From Pseudonocardia sp. T1-2H (GTDB lineage: Bacteria > Actinomycetota > Actinomycetes > Mycobacteriales > Pseudonocardiaceae): a stretch of DNA of 64,000 bases. The stretch spans positions 1,984,001 through 2,048,000 of the forward strand of contig NZ_JBBPCL010000001.1 of NCBI RefSeq assembly GCF_038039215.1. The letters run 5' to 3'. Of the stretch, positions 44,140 to 54,449 are shown piece after piece. Both the position numbers and the translations under genes were made by a program. The notes under the pieces were generated by a model that was not told where the DNA came from, did not search any database, and saw only the letters and a list, made by a program, of their open reading frames with translations. Each line of letters begins with the position of its first letter. Position 1 is the first letter of the stretch.

Positions 44140-47100
44140 GTGGCGAAACGAGGGGAGCGGCGGGTGACCGAGAGGGCGGCGAACCCTGACTGGATCATTC
44201 AGCGCAAGATCACCCCACCCCCTCTCGACGGCACGGTGACGCGCAGGCCGCGCGTCGAGGCGTTGCTCGCCCGGCTCGTCGAGCAGCACCGCACCGTCTT
44301 CGTGTACGCCTCGGCCGGGGCCGGGAAGACCACCGCCGTGCTGCAGACCGCCGAGCGTCTGGACCGCCCGCTGGTGTGGCTGGACCTCGACACCACGGAC
44401 GTCGCGACCGGTCGGCTCCTCGTCTACCTGGAAGCCGCGCTCGCCCGGCAGGTCCCCGGGGTGCGCGGCGTGGCCGGTGGCGCGCTGGCCGCGAACCTCG
44501 CGCATCCGGAGGTGGCGGGGCTGCTCGCCGAGGCGGTGGAGGGCAGCGACGTCCTCGTGGTCCTCGACGACGCCGAGCGGCTCGCGGAGTCCCCGGCGGC
44601 GCTGGGCGTGGTGGGTTCCTTCGCTCGGTACCTGCCCGCATCCGCCCGGCTGGTGCTGCTCAGCAGGGTCGAGCTGTCGTTCGGCACCGGTTTCGGGTTC
44701 GGCCCGTGGGCGGCCGCGGTCGGGGAGGAGGATCTGGCGCTCACCGTGCAGGAGGCCACCGACGCGCTCGCCCGCACCGGGCGTCCGGACGTCGATCCGG
44801 TCGAGGCGCTGATCGAGACCGGTGGGTGGCTCACGGGTGTCCTCTTCGAGGCCTGGCGCTCGACGGACCACGTGATCGGGCTCGGCGGCGAGGCCGATCC
44901 GCTGCACGGCTACCTCGCGACCCAGATCCTCGACCAGCTCGGCGAGGCGGACCGGGACTTCCTCGTCACGACCGCCGTGCTGCAGGAGGTGACCGCGCCA
45001 GCGGCCGAAGCGCTGGGACTGTCCGCGGCGTCTTCACGCATGCACTCGTTGCGGGGAATGCGGTTGCCGGTGAGCTGGGACGGCGGCGGTATCCGGATGC
45101 GCTGCCATCCCCGGTTCCGGGAGTTCCTGCTGCGCAGGCTCTCCCGGCGGGGGGACGCGGAGGTACGCCGGCTCCGGCAGGTGCACGCGAGGCTGCAGCT
45201 CGCCGCCGGGCACGACGAGGAGGCCGTCGAGGAGTTCCTCGCCGCCGAGTGCCTCGACGAGGCGATGAGCGTCGTGCAGCCCGTGCTCGAGCGCGTCATC
45301 GAGCGGACGGACTTCGCGATGGCCGAGCGCTGGTTGGCCCGCCTGGCGCCGGTCCGCCGCGAACACCACGTGGAGCTGGCGGGGGCGGAGCTGATGCTGG
45401 CGGTGGTCCGTGAGGACTTCGCCGCCGGCGTGCGGCTCGCGGACCGGCTGCACGACGCGGGCCACCGCGACGAGCTGGCCAAGACCTCGGGACGCGCCGC
45501 AGGCCTGATGGCCTGGTGCTACCTGCACGCCGGCCGCCCGGCGGACATGCAGGCCGTGGTGGACTCCGGCCTCCCGGGACCGGACCTCGACGCCGCTCGC
45601 TACGCGATGCTGCTGGTGGACACCGGACGGAGCGCCGCCGACGACGTGGACCCCGCGCTCGGCGCCCTCACCGGGGGACCGATGGACGCCCTCGTCATGC
45701 GCGCGCACTTCGATCTCGGCCGGCTCGGCGAGATGACCACGCGGCCGTCCTCGCCCTGGGCTGTGCGGGCCGCCGAATCCTGGATGGTCAGCGGGCTGCT
45801 CGCGACCGGGCGCACCGCCGAGGCGTTCGAGCTGTACCACCGGCTGGTCGACGGCGACGGGGCCGAGCACAGCGTCTGGCTGCAGGCGCTGGTCGGGCCG
45901 CGGCTGATGAGCGAGATCGGCGAGCCCGACGCGGCATGGCGGTTGCTGCGCGAGGGGCGGGTGCAGATCGCCGCCACGGGCTCCGCGCTGTTCGACGTCT
46001 ACAGCAGGCTCATCGAGGCGGAGTTCGAGGTGCGCCTCCGCAAGGACACGACGGCCGCACGCCGCGCGCTCCGCTCCGTCGCCGCGCATCCACTGGCCCG
46101 GGCCTACGCGCTGGTGGCGGAGAACCTCGCGATGCTCGACGGCCTGGTCCACCTGACCGAGGGAGACTCCGCCGGCGCGGTCGCACGACTCCGGCGTGCG
46201 GTGACCGGGATGCGCCAAGGAGGTCGGCTGCTCCACTTGCCGTCCGCCGCGGTCTACCTGTCGGAAGCCGAGTGGCGCAACGGCGACGAGGACGCCGCCG
46301 ACGCCGCCGCCGATCTCGCGCTGGAGGCGGCGCGGGGCCAGGGCTCGCCCCACTTCCTGCTCCAGGCGCTCGGCGAGTTCCCCGACGTGCTGGCGCGGCG
46401 CCTCGACCTGGAGGTCACCGCCGACTCACCCTGGCACGAGCTCGGTCGCTCGCTGATCAGCAGGGTCGGGGGGCTGGGCGACGTGATCGGTGCCGCGGTG
46501 CACGTCACCGAGTTCGGTCGGACCGCCGTCACCCTCAACGGTCAGGAGGCGAAGCCGCGGCTGGCCAAGAGCGTCGAGCTGCTGGCGTTCCTCGCCAACC
46601 GTCCCGAGCGGGACCACGTCACGCGGCCCCAGCTGCTCGACGCCCTTTTCGATGGCCGCCGGGACGACTCCGCGTCGTCGTACCTGCGGCAGGCGATCCT
46701 GCACCTGCGCAAGGCGGTGCCGGACGTGCTCGAGACCGAGGCCGGGCCCGGGCTGGTGCGGCTCGCGCCGAAGGTGCGCGTCACCAGCGATTCGAAGAGG
46801 GTGGTCGCGCTGCTCGGGCAGGCGACGTCGCTGCGGGGCGAGGACCGGCTCCGCCTGCTCCTCGACGCGCTGGAGATCGCCGACCGCGGCGAGTACCTGC
46901 CCGGGATCCGCTCGGCCTGGGCCGACGAGCGTCGCCTGCAGCTCGTGGAGATCCTGAAGGACGTCCGGTACGAGGCGGCGGAGGCCGCGTTCGCAACCGG
47001 GGCGCTGAGGCGCTCCGACGAGCTCCTGTCCGCTGTGCTGCGCGCCGATCCCGCCCGGGAGGCGGCCTGGCGGCTGCAGATGCGCCTCGCTCACGCCCGG

Positions 47101-47214
47101 GGCGACTCCGATCGGGTGCTCGCCGCCTACCGGTCCTGTGAACGGGCGTTGCGCGAGCTCGGCGCCGAGCCGTCGGCCACGACGTGTGCGCTGCTCAAAG
47201 ACCTGCGACGGTGA
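44140..47214 (+). CDS. MalT-type ATPase with C-terminal SARP/BTAD DNA-binding domain
   Basis: A 1024-residue regulator. The N-terminus has the MalT/LuxR-large ATPase (WIIQRKITPPPLDGTVTRRP, Walker A ASAGAGKTTAVLQTAE, Walker B VLVVLDDAERLAE), then a long helical repeat region (about residues 340-760). The C-terminal 250 residues form an OmpR-like winged helix plus BTAD (VTLNGQEAKPRLAKSVELLA, SSYLRQAILHLRKAVPDVLE, AHARGDSDRVLAAYRSCERALRELG). This is the reverse of the AfsR order, with the DNA-binding part at the end. The GTG start has little ribosome-site evidence. It lies just upstream of the amidohydrolase island on the same strand and probably controls it. Confidence 0.82.
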   Translation: MAKRGERRVTERAANPDWIIQRKITPPPLDGTVTRRPRVEALLARLVEQHRTVFVYASAGAGKTTAVLQTAERLDRPLVWLDLDTTDVATGRLLVYLEAALARQVPGVRGVAGGALAANLAHPEVAGLLAEAVEGSDVLVVLDDAERLAESPAALGVVGSFARYLPASARLVLLSRVELSFGTGFGFGPWAAAVGEEDLALTVQEATDALARTGRPDVDPVEALIETGGWLTGVLFEAWRSTDHVIGLGGEADPLHGYLATQILDQLGEADRDFLVTTAVLQEVTAPAAEALGLSAASSRMHSLRGMRLPVSWDGGGIRMRCHPRFREFLLRRLSRRGDAEVRRLRQVHARLQLAAGHDEEAVEEFLAAECLDEAMSVVQPVLERVIERTDFAMAERWLARLAPVRREHHVELAGAELMLAVVREDFAAGVRLADRLHDAGHRDELAKTSGRAAGLMAWCYLHAGRPADMQAVVDSGLPGPDLDAARYAMLLVDTGRSAADDVDPALGALTGGPMDALVMRAHFDLGRLGEMTTRPSSPWAVRAAESWMVSGLLATGRTAEAFELYHRLVDGDGAEHSVWLQALVGPRLMSEIGEPDAAWRLLREGRVQIAATGSALFDVYSRLIEAEFEVRLRKDTTAARRALRSVAAHPLARAYALVAENLAMLDGLVHLTEGDSAGAVARLRRAVTGMRQGGRLLHLPSAAVYLSEAEWRNGDEDAADAAADLALEAARGQGSPHFLLQALGEFPDVLARRLDLEVTADSPWHELGRSLISRVGGLGDVIGAAVHVTEFGRTAVTLNGQEAKPRLAKSVELLAFLANRPERDHVTRPQLLDALFDGRRDDSASSYLRQAILHLRKAVPDVLETEAGPGLVRLAPKVRVTSDSKRVVALLGQATSLRGEDRLRLLLDALEIADRGEYLPGIRSAWADERRLQLVEILKDVRYEAAEAAFATGALRRSDELLSAVLRADPAREAAWRLQMRLAHARGDSDRVLAAYRSCERALRELGAEPSATTCALLKDLRR

Positions 47215-47221
47215 CACAGCC

Positions 47222-47251
47222 GCGTTTCGGCAAGCGCGGAAACGCTTCCGC
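47222..47251. promoter_or_regulatory. Nested inverted repeats before the amidohydrolase gene
   Basis: GCGTTTC-N10-GAAACGC (47222-47245) overlaps GCGGAA-N4-TTCCGC (47236-47251). More CGTTTCGG/CGAAACAG-type heptamers follow to about 47320. SARP-type regulators bind repeated heptamers, so this may be the target of the regulator encoded upstream. It could alternatively act as a terminator for that gene. Confidence 0.45.
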
Positions 47252-47415
47252 AACCGGCTCGAAACAGCTTTTCCCCACCCGAGCCGGCGCGGATTTCGCC
47301 TCCCGTTTCGGGAGCGTTCACGCCCTCCCTTCCGCGATTCGGCCGCGCAGGCCACGGTTCTCGGCACCACCTGCGGCCATCCGGGCCACGGGCCCCGCAC
47401 CGAGGAGCGCCGCGT

Positions 47416-48842
47416 ATGCCGTCCACCTGGTTGCTGATCGAAGGCGGCACCGTCGTCGACGGCGCGGGCAACCCGCCCCTGGTGGGCGCGTCGGTGCTGG
47501 TCCGCGACGGGCTGATCCACGACGTCGGCAGCCACGTCACCCGTGATCTGGTGCCGCGGGGGAGACGCTGCGCGAGCTCGACGCGACCGGGCGCACCGTG
47601 ATGCCCGGACTGATCGACGCCCACTGCCACATGACCTACGGGGAGTCGCGCTCCGAGGAGGAGATCGACCTCTACACGAGCCCCGAGGCCCGCACCCTCA
47701 AGGCGGCCTTCCACGCGCAGAAGGTGCTGCGCTCCGGCGTCACCGGAATCTCCCAGCCGGGCGGCAGCTACTACATCGGTGTCGCCCTGCGCGACGCGAT
47801 CGCCGACGGCATCGTGCAGGGCCCCCGGATGACCTCCGCGGGGCGCTACCTCTCCACGAGCAACGGGCTCACCGACTGGTACCCCGACTCCGTCGGAGTT
47901 CCCGAGGGCTCCATCGGCATCGTCCACAACCGGCTCGACGACATGATCGACGAGGTCCGCCACCAGGTGAAGAACGGGGTGGACCTGATCAAGCTGGCGG
48001 ACAGCCCCTACGGCGATTTCCAGGCGTTCACCACCCACGAGATGACCGTGCTCGCCGACCTCGTGCACCAGCTCGGCAAGAAGATCACCATCCACGCCCG
48101 CGGCTCCGCGGAGGTCGACGCCGCGGTCACGGCCGGGGTGGACTGGATCATGCACGGCAACATCATGAGCGACGAGACGATCGCCCACCTCGCGGAGTCG
48201 GGGATCCCGCTGGTCCCCACCCTGCTGCTGCTCGCCAACGCCGGCGACTGGGGGCACCTCGTCGGCGCGCCCGTCCCGCTCCGGGACGGGATGAAACGGA
48301 TGCTGGAGAGGTCCGCGGACACGCTGCACCGCGCGCACGCCGCCGGTGTGCCGATGGTGCTCGGTACCGACAGCGGGTTCTCGCTCACCCCCTACGGCGT
48401 GTGGCACGCCCGCGAGCTCGACCTGCTCATGACCTACGCCGGGCTCACCTCGCTGGAGGCGATCCGGGCCGGAACCGCCAACGGCGCCCGCATGCTCGGG
48501 CTCGACGGGAAGATCGGAACCGTCGCGCCCGGGATGATCGCCGACCTGATCGTCGTGAACGGCGACCCCGTCGCGGACATCACCGTCCTGCAGCGCCGCG
48601 ACGCCATCGAGACGGTCATCTCCGGCGGCGCGGTCGTCGAGTTCGACGAGGAGGCGATCGCCCGCTCGTGGCCGCACGAGCGGGGCATCGGCTACTCGGT
48701 CACCGACCTCACCTACGACGTCGTACACGGCGCCGACCCGCGGGACCTGCCGCCGGTCGACCCGTTCACCGTCTCCCCGGAGCAGGCCCACGACCTCGTC
48801 TCCGACCTCCGCCGGCGGGAACGGTCCGCCGGCAGCTTCTGA
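47416..48842 (+). CDS. Metal-dependent amidohydrolase (frameshift at 47558-47562)
   Basis: The protein belongs to the imidazolonepropionase/prolidase-type amidohydrolases. It has IEGGTVVDGAGNPPLVGASV, the metal-binding GLIDAHCHMTYG, IKLADSPYGD, ITIHARGSAEVDAAV, MHGNI, MVLGTDSGFSLTPYG and LIVVNGDPVADITVL. As read the first 50 residues are out of frame; adding one G to the run at 47558-47562 joins them as RGETLRELDATGRTVMPGLI and gives 475 residues. GAGGAG precedes ATG 47416. It hydrolyses a cyclic or linear amide; with the oxidative genes that follow, a ring-opening step is likely. Confidence 0.83.
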
Positions 48843-48916
48843 TCGCCGCGTTCCCCCGGAGCGCGCCGTACCCCGCTCGTCCCCCTGTCGTAAGACGCAC
48901 GAGAGAGGCACGCCCA

Positions 48917-50311
48917 ATGTCCACCAGTGACGACCTGTCCGAGGACGGCCTCGACGACATCGAGCTCGTCGACGAGAAGCCCCTGTCCTGGTTCGACGTC
49001 TCGGCCATCGGCACCGGCGAGATGCTCTTCACGGCCGGCTGGGCCTGGATCGTCTTCATCGCGGCGTCCTACGGGATCCTGTGGTCGATCCTCGGGTTCG
49101 TCGGCGGGGCCATCGTCATCCACACCGCATGGTGGCTCTACCGCGAGATGATCACGGCGGTGCCCGAACCCGGCTCGCTGCAGTCCTACGCCCGCGAAGC
49201 CGGGGTGTTCCCGCTCGGCACCAGCTACCTGATCCTCTACGCACCGGTGTACGGCGCGTTCATGTGGCTAGAGCTGCTCATCGCCGACGAGCTGCTGGCG
49301 CTGCTGTTCCCGGGCGTGCCGGCCGCGGTCTGGCCCTACGTCGTGCTCGTGCCGGTCATCGCGCTGAACCTGCTCGGCCACCAGATCACCGGCAAGGTGC
49401 AGTCGATCCTGGTCGTGATCACCCTCGCCGCGGACCTCGTGCTGGCCGTCGCCGTCATCGCGCTCATCGCGAACACCGAGGCGTGGGACATGAACTGGCC
49501 GTCGCCCACGCCGGTCACCTTCATGACGTTCTTCACCGTGGCCGGCCTCTGGCTGGGGATCATGGCCGGGATCATGGAGGTCCAGCAGGTCCTCGTGGAC
49601 GAGTGGAAGGACTTCCGGCGCTCCCGCGACGTCGGCCTGATGTCGGCGGCATGGCAGCTGTGGATCCGGCAGATCCCGCTGGCCCTCGGCGTGCTGGGCA
49701 GCCTGCCGGTCGCCGCGCTGCTCGTGATGCCGGTGCCCACCATCGGCGTCGTCGAGGCGAAGTTCGGTCAGAACCCGCTCTTCTACCTCGCGTTGTTCGC
49801 GATGCTGATCGCCACCTACACCACGCTGTCCGTCTACTTCATGGGCATGGGCAAGATCCTCGCCCTGTACAGCCAGCAGGGTGCGCTGCCCCGCGCCGTC
49901 GGCCGCTACTCGCGCCGCTCCGTGCCGTGGGTCGCGATCGTCATCCTGGGCCTGTTCGCCCTGATCGGCGCGTACTGGTCGGACTTCGCCTTCGTCTCGC
50001 ACGTCCTGTCGACCTGGTCGACCACCCTCTACTTCGTCGTCGCGCTCCTCTATTTGCTGATGAAGCGGCGCAAGGACCTCGACCGGCCGATCGTGTCGAG
50101 GTTCGGCACCCCGCTGGCGGTGTTCCTGCTGGTCTTCACCGCGATCATCGGCGTCGCGATCGCGATGACGGACTGGACGGCCGCGCTCACCTGGGTCGCC
50201 CTCGTCGTGATCGTCGTGCTCTACGACATGTTCGTCGTCCCGCGGACCAAGCGGGGCGCCTTCTACCGCGAGCAGATCCTTCGCCGGCGCACCTCGGCGG
50301 CTCGTCTCTAG
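48917..50311 (+). CDS. APC-family permease
   Basis: A 464-residue membrane protein with about 12 helices and the APC start SWFDVSAIGTGEMLFTAG, and WWLYREMITAVPEPGSLQSY in the loop after TM2. The acidic N-terminal 30 residues are cytoplasmic. AGAGAGGCACGCCC precedes the ATG. It is placed between amidohydrolase and FAD monooxygenase, so it probably imports the compound degraded by this island, likely an amino-acid-like or cationic nitrogen compound. Substrate not known. Confidence 0.85.
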   Translation: MSTSDDLSEDGLDDIELVDEKPLSWFDVSAIGTGEMLFTAGWAWIVFIAASYGILWSILGFVGGAIVIHTAWWLYREMITAVPEPGSLQSYAREAGVFPLGTSYLILYAPVYGAFMWLELLIADELLALLFPGVPAAVWPYVVLVPVIALNLLGHQITGKVQSILVVITLAADLVLAVAVIALIANTEAWDMNWPSPTPVTFMTFFTVAGLWLGIMAGIMEVQQVLVDEWKDFRRSRDVGLMSAAWQLWIRQIPLALGVLGSLPVAALLVMPVPTIGVVEAKFGQNPLFYLALFAMLIATYTTLSVYFMGMGKILALYSQQGALPRAVGRYSRRSVPWVAIVILGLFALIGAYWSDFAFVSHVLSTWSTTLYFVVALLYLLMKRRKDLDRPIVSRFGTPLAVFLLVFTAIIGVAIAMTDWTAALTWVALVVIVVLYDMFVVPRTKRGAFYREQILRRRTSAARL

Positions 50312-50352
50312 AACCGGACACCTTCCTCCGTACGACCTCGAAAGGACCGCCC

Positions 50353-51483
50353 ATGGGCAAGCCCAGGCACGCGGAGATCGCCGGCGCCGGACTCGGCGGG
50401 TTGGCGGCGGCGATCGCGCTCGCACAGCACGGATGGAGCGTTCGCGTCCACGAGCGTTCGGACAGCCTGCGCATGTTCGGCGCCGGCATCTGGTTGTGGG
50501 AGAACGGCCTCCGCTCGCTCGACGCGCTGGGTGTCGAGCAGGCGGCGACCAAGCGGGCCAAGCGGATCGAGACCCTGGTCGCGCGGGATCCGGAGGGGCG
50601 GCCGCTGATGCACCGCTCCTTCGGATCCGGGGACCGGCTGATGCTCCCGCCGCGGGCGGACCTCTACGACGCGCTCATCGCCCGCGTGGAGGAGCTCGAG
50701 GTCGACATCGAGCTGAGCTCCACCGCCGTCGGGGCGACCAAGCACGGCGAGCTCGAGCTCGAGGACGGCACCGTCCGGAAGGCCGACCTGGTCGTCGCGG
50801 CCGACGGCGTCTTCTCCCGGTTGCGGGAGACCCTCCTGCTGACCCGCCGGGTCGACTACCTCGACGAGGGATACACCCGGCTGCTGATCCCGCGGCGCGA
50901 CGGCGACCCGGCCACCGAGATCACGGAGTACTGGAGCGGGTCCCGGCGGCTGCTCTACGACCCCTGCACCGACGACGTCAACTACGTCTGCCTGTGCTGC
51001 CCGGTCGACGACGAGGCGGGCCGCCGGGTGCCGGTCGACAAGGGGACGTGGCTCGAGTCGTTCCCGACCCTCGGCGGCATCATCGAGCGGATCGAGGACA
51101 CCGGGCGCTGGGACCGCGCCATGCGGGTCACCACCCGGGCGTGGTCGAGCGGCGTGGCCGCGGTCGTCGGCGACGCCGCGCACGGGCAGCCGCCGAACCT
51201 CGGGCAGGGTGCCAACCTGACGTTCCAGAACACCCTCGCGCTCGCGGAGTACCTGGAGCGCGAGTCCGACGTGGCCGCCGCCCTGACCAGATGGGAGCGC
51301 AAGGAGCGGCCGCTCACCGACCACATCCAGCGCTGGACCGACCTCTACGGCCGGGCCGCCAGCGCCTGGCCCGACCGTTTCGCCCACCGGCGCAGCCAGG
51401 TCCTGGAGGCGGTCACCCGGATCCCGTGGGTGGACCGGCAGCTGAACAGAGCGGCGCGGCACCGGCCCGTCGGCGCCCGCTGA
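50353..51483 (+). CDS. FAD-dependent aromatic-type monooxygenase (group A)
   Basis: The 376-residue enzyme has the FAD motif EIAGAGLGGLAAAIALAQHG, the DG motif LVVAADGVFSRLRE and the second FAD motif GDAAHGQPPNLGQGANL. It resembles salicylate hydroxylase and 6-hydroxynicotinate 3-monooxygenase in length and layout, enzymes that hydroxylate (hetero)aromatic acids with NAD(P)H and O2. The gene is close to the permease and a small SCP2-like gene, and upstream of a molybdenum hydroxylase. A heteroaromatic substrate is the likely reading. Confidence 0.85.
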   Translation: MGKPRHAEIAGAGLGGLAAAIALAQHGWSVRVHERSDSLRMFGAGIWLWENGLRSLDALGVEQAATKRAKRIETLVARDPEGRPLMHRSFGSGDRLMLPPRADLYDALIARVEELEVDIELSSTAVGATKHGELELEDGTVRKADLVVAADGVFSRLRETLLLTRRVDYLDEGYTRLLIPRRDGDPATEITEYWSGSRRLLYDPCTDDVNYVCLCCPVDDEAGRRVPVDKGTWLESFPTLGGIIERIEDTGRWDRAMRVTTRAWSSGVAAVVGDAAHGQPPNLGQGANLTFQNTLALAEYLERESDVAAALTRWERKERPLTDHIQRWTDLYGRAASAWPDRFAHRRSQVLEAVTRIPWVDRQLNRAARHRPVGAR

Positions 51484-51496
51484 GCAGGAGGTTTTC

Positions 51497-51898
51497 ATGA
51501 GTGAGCCCGCAGGTACGCAGTACCTCCCGCGCCCCGAGACGATCACCCCGGACTACATGCGCGACGTGCTCGACGAGTACTACGCGAAGAAGTGGAACGG
51601 GAACAAGGACACCGTCGCCGCCGTCGCGCAGTGGCGGAACTGGCCCCTCGTCGTGCGGATGCCCGACCTCAAGCAGGACTTCACCGTCCTGATCGACGAC
51701 GGGGTGGTGCAGAAGGTCTCCATCGGCCTGCCCGAGCGGCCGCGGATCCTCACGGTGATGCTCGCGGACACGATGCAGCGCATCTACTACGACGAGACCA
51801 CCTCGGCCATCGAGTCCATCTCCGGCCGGATCAAGATCCGCGGCAACGAGGTGGAACGGCGCAGGCTCCTCGCCGCGATCTCGTTCCTCACCTGGTGA
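51497..51898 (+). CDS. SCP2-like small protein
   Basis: A 133-residue soluble protein with an SCP2 sterol-transfer-like C-terminal half: DFTVLIDDGVVQKVSIGLPE, ILTVMLADTMQRIYYDETTS, then SGRIKIRGNEVERRRLLAAI. AGGAGG sits 8 bp before the ATG. SCP2 domains bind hydrophobic ligands; in catabolic operons they accompany oxygenases. Weak family match. Confidence 0.55.
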   Translation: MSEPAGTQYLPRPETITPDYMRDVLDEYYAKKWNGNKDTVAAVAQWRNWPLVVRMPDLKQDFTVLIDDGVVQKVSIGLPERPRILTVMLADTMQRIYYDETTSAIESISGRIKIRGNEVERRRLLAAISFLTW

Positions 51899-51929
51899 TC
51901 ATGTCCTCGCCCGTCCAGGAGGCACGACA

Positions 51930-54449
51930 GTGACCGAAGCACCACCTCGTTCCACGACCGGCACCGCGCCGCACCGCCTCGTCGGTACCTCGGTGCCGCG
52001 CAAGGAGGACCTCGCGCTGCTCACCGGCACCGCGCGGTTCATCGACGACATCACCCTCCCCGGGATGGTCCACGCGAAGGTCCTGCGCAGCACCGTCGCG
52101 CACGCCCGGGTCCGCTCCGTGGACACCGGGCCGGCGCGCGCGCTGCCCGGCGTGCTCGACGCGCTGGCGGGCGCGGAGCTCGTCGGCAAGGTCAAGCCGT
52201 GGGGCGACCTCATGCAGGACCTCCTGGTCGGCGACCACTTCCCGTTCGCCACGGACAAGGTGCTCTACGAGGGCCAGGAGCTCGCGGCGGTCGTCGCCGA
52301 GACCGCGTACCAGGCGCTCGACGGGTGCGAGTCCGTGGTCGTCGACCTGGAGCGGCTCCCCGCCGTGGTCGACCCGGAGGCCGCGCTGCGCCCGGACTCC
52401 CCGCTCGTCCAGGAGGGGATCGTCTACGAGTTCGGGGACGGCAACATCTTCGACCGCTACAAGGTCCGCATCGGCGACTTCGAGGCCGCCGAGCGCGAGG
52501 CGGCCGTCGTCGTCCGGCAGCGTTTCGCCACGAACAAGCAGGCCGGCGCCGCGCTCGACCCGCACGGCTGTGTGGCCAGCTACGACTCCTTCACCGGCGT
52601 CCTGACGCTGTACTCGTCCACTCAGTCGATCTACATGGTGCGGGACGTGCTCGCGGACGTGCTGCAGATCCCGCGCACCAAGGTCCGGGTGATCGTGCCC
52701 GAGGTCGGCGCGGGCTTCGGCTCGAAGGCGCAGATCTTCGGGCACGAGGTCATCGCCTCGCTGTTCTCGATGCGTCTCGGCCGGCCGGTGAAGCTGGTGC
52801 TCGGCCGCGGGGAGATCTTCCGGGCGGGCACGACGCGCAACGCCCAGGTCCGCTACGCCGAGCTCGCGATGACGGCCGACGGCGACATCACCGGGTACCG
52901 GGACTACGTCGTCCACAACACCGGCGCGATGTCGGTGTGGGGCAACCAGGTCGTGCACATCGGCACCAACGTCGGCATGTTGCCGTACCCGATCCCGAAC
53001 ATCCACGTCGACTCCGACATCGTGCACACGACCACCGCGCCCGGCGGTCCGTTGCGCGGCTTCGGGATCCCGCAGGTCATCTGGGCCAAGGAGCAGCTCG
53101 TCGACATGGCGGCGCGCGAGCTCGGGCTCGACCCGCTCGCGGTCCGGGCCCGCAACGTCGTCGACCCGGAGGAGTTCCCGTTCCGGACCCCGATGGGGCA
53201 CATCATCGATTCGACGTCGATCAAGCAGTGCCTGCTGGCCAGTGCGGACGCGATCGGCTGGTCCGCCAAGCGGGCCGCGCCGGTGCCGTACGAGGGTCTG
53301 GGGCTGGCCGTGTCCATGAAGTACACGAGCTGCCGACACCCCTCGCTGGACACGGACCTCTCCGCCGTGCGGCTGCGGCTGGAGACCGACGGCACGGTCA
53401 CGATCTACTCCAGCGACGTCTCGCACGGGCAGAGCCACGCCACGATGCTGTCCCAGATCGTCGCCGACGGGCTCGGCGTCGGCATCGAGAAGATCAGCCT
53501 GGCCCCGCCGGACAGCATGACCGCCCCGTTCGGGCTCGGCACGTACGCCAGCCGCGGCGCCGCGGTGCTCGGCACCGCCTGCCGGCTCGCGACAGAACGC
53601 CTGCGGGACAAGGTCCTTGCGATCGCCGCGCACATACTTGAGGTCGGCCCCGAGGACCTCGACGCGGGGAACGACCGCGTGTACGTCAAGGGGCTACCGG
53701 ACAGCGGCATCCACCTCGAGATCATCGCGGCGACCGCCGCCTATCGCACCCACCAGCTCCCGCCGGGCTTCGAGCCGACCCTCGAGACGGTCGCGACGTA
53801 CGACACGCCGACCGAGCGGGAGGCGTCGAACGGCTCGGGCAACCTCAGCGTGACCTACTCCGGAGCAGCGCACGCCGCGCACGTCCGGGTCGACCCGGAC
53901 ACCGGGCAGATCACCGTCGTGGACTACGCGATGGTCCACGACACGGGCACCGTGATCAACCCGCTGGTCGTCGAGGGACAGCACCAGGGCGGGTTCCTGA
54001 TGGGGCTCGGGATGGCCCTGAGCGAGGACTACGTCTACGACGAGGACGGCCACCAGCTCAACGCCTCGTTCAAGGACTACCTCGCGGTGACGGCACCGGA
54101 CGTCCCGGAGCTGACGAAGACCTACGAGATCCCCGCACCGTCGACGACCATCCCGGGCGGGCAGAAGGGCGCCGGGGAGTCCGGGACCGGACCGGTTCCG
54201 GCCGCGATCGGCAACGCCGTGTTCGACGCGACCGGCGTCCGGTTCACCATCCTGCCGATCACGCCGCAGCGCATGTTGGTCGCCCTGCGCGAGAAGGAGC
54301 GGCGAGGTGTCGACACGATCCGCTACCCGGACGACATGCCGGACTTCGCCGGGCCCCGCACGCCCGAGGAGTGGCCGAGGCCCACCGCCGCCGACGGCGG
54401 GGACTTCGACTTCGACTTCGACTGGGACGCAGAAGAGGACACGGACTAG
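51930..54449 (+). CDS. Molybdenum hydroxylase large subunit (xanthine dehydrogenase/CO dehydrogenase family)
   Basis: The 839-residue subunit binds molybdopterin cytosine dinucleotide and hydroxylates a carbon next to ring nitrogen. Landmarks are RKEDLALLTGTARFIDDITL, EVGAGFGSKAQIFGHEVIAS, APGGPLRGFGIPQ, FGLGTYASRGAAVLGTACRL and the catalytic Glu in QKGAGESGTGPVPAAIGNAV (about residue 750). The AYRCSFR loop of form I CO dehydrogenase is absent, so it is not a true CO oxidiser. The C-terminus ends in an acidic/aromatic tail, DFDFDFDWDAEEDTD, encoded by a GACTTC repeat. Its stop abuts the FAD subunit gene. Confidence 0.9.
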   Translation: MTEAPPRSTTGTAPHRLVGTSVPRKEDLALLTGTARFIDDITLPGMVHAKVLRSTVAHARVRSVDTGPARALPGVLDALAGAELVGKVKPWGDLMQDLLVGDHFPFATDKVLYEGQELAAVVAETAYQALDGCESVVVDLERLPAVVDPEAALRPDSPLVQEGIVYEFGDGNIFDRYKVRIGDFEAAEREAAVVVRQRFATNKQAGAALDPHGCVASYDSFTGVLTLYSSTQSIYMVRDVLADVLQIPRTKVRVIVPEVGAGFGSKAQIFGHEVIASLFSMRLGRPVKLVLGRGEIFRAGTTRNAQVRYAELAMTADGDITGYRDYVVHNTGAMSVWGNQVVHIGTNVGMLPYPIPNIHVDSDIVHTTTAPGGPLRGFGIPQVIWAKEQLVDMAARELGLDPLAVRARNVVDPEEFPFRTPMGHIIDSTSIKQCLLASADAIGWSAKRAAPVPYEGLGLAVSMKYTSCRHPSLDTDLSAVRLRLETDGTVTIYSSDVSHGQSHATMLSQIVADGLGVGIEKISLAPPDSMTAPFGLGTYASRGAAVLGTACRLATERLRDKVLAIAAHILEVGPEDLDAGNDRVYVKGLPDSGIHLEIIAATAAYRTHQLPPGFEPTLETVATYDTPTEREASNGSGNLSVTYSGAAHAAHVRVDPDTGQITVVDYAMVHDTGTVINPLVVEGQHQGGFLMGLGMALSEDYVYDEDGHQLNASFKDYLAVTAPDVPELTKTYEIPAPSTTIPGGQKGAGESGTGPVPAAIGNAVFDATGVRFTILPITPQRMLVALREKERRGVDTIRYPDDMPDFAGPRTPEEWPRPTAADGGDFDFDFDWDAEEDTD

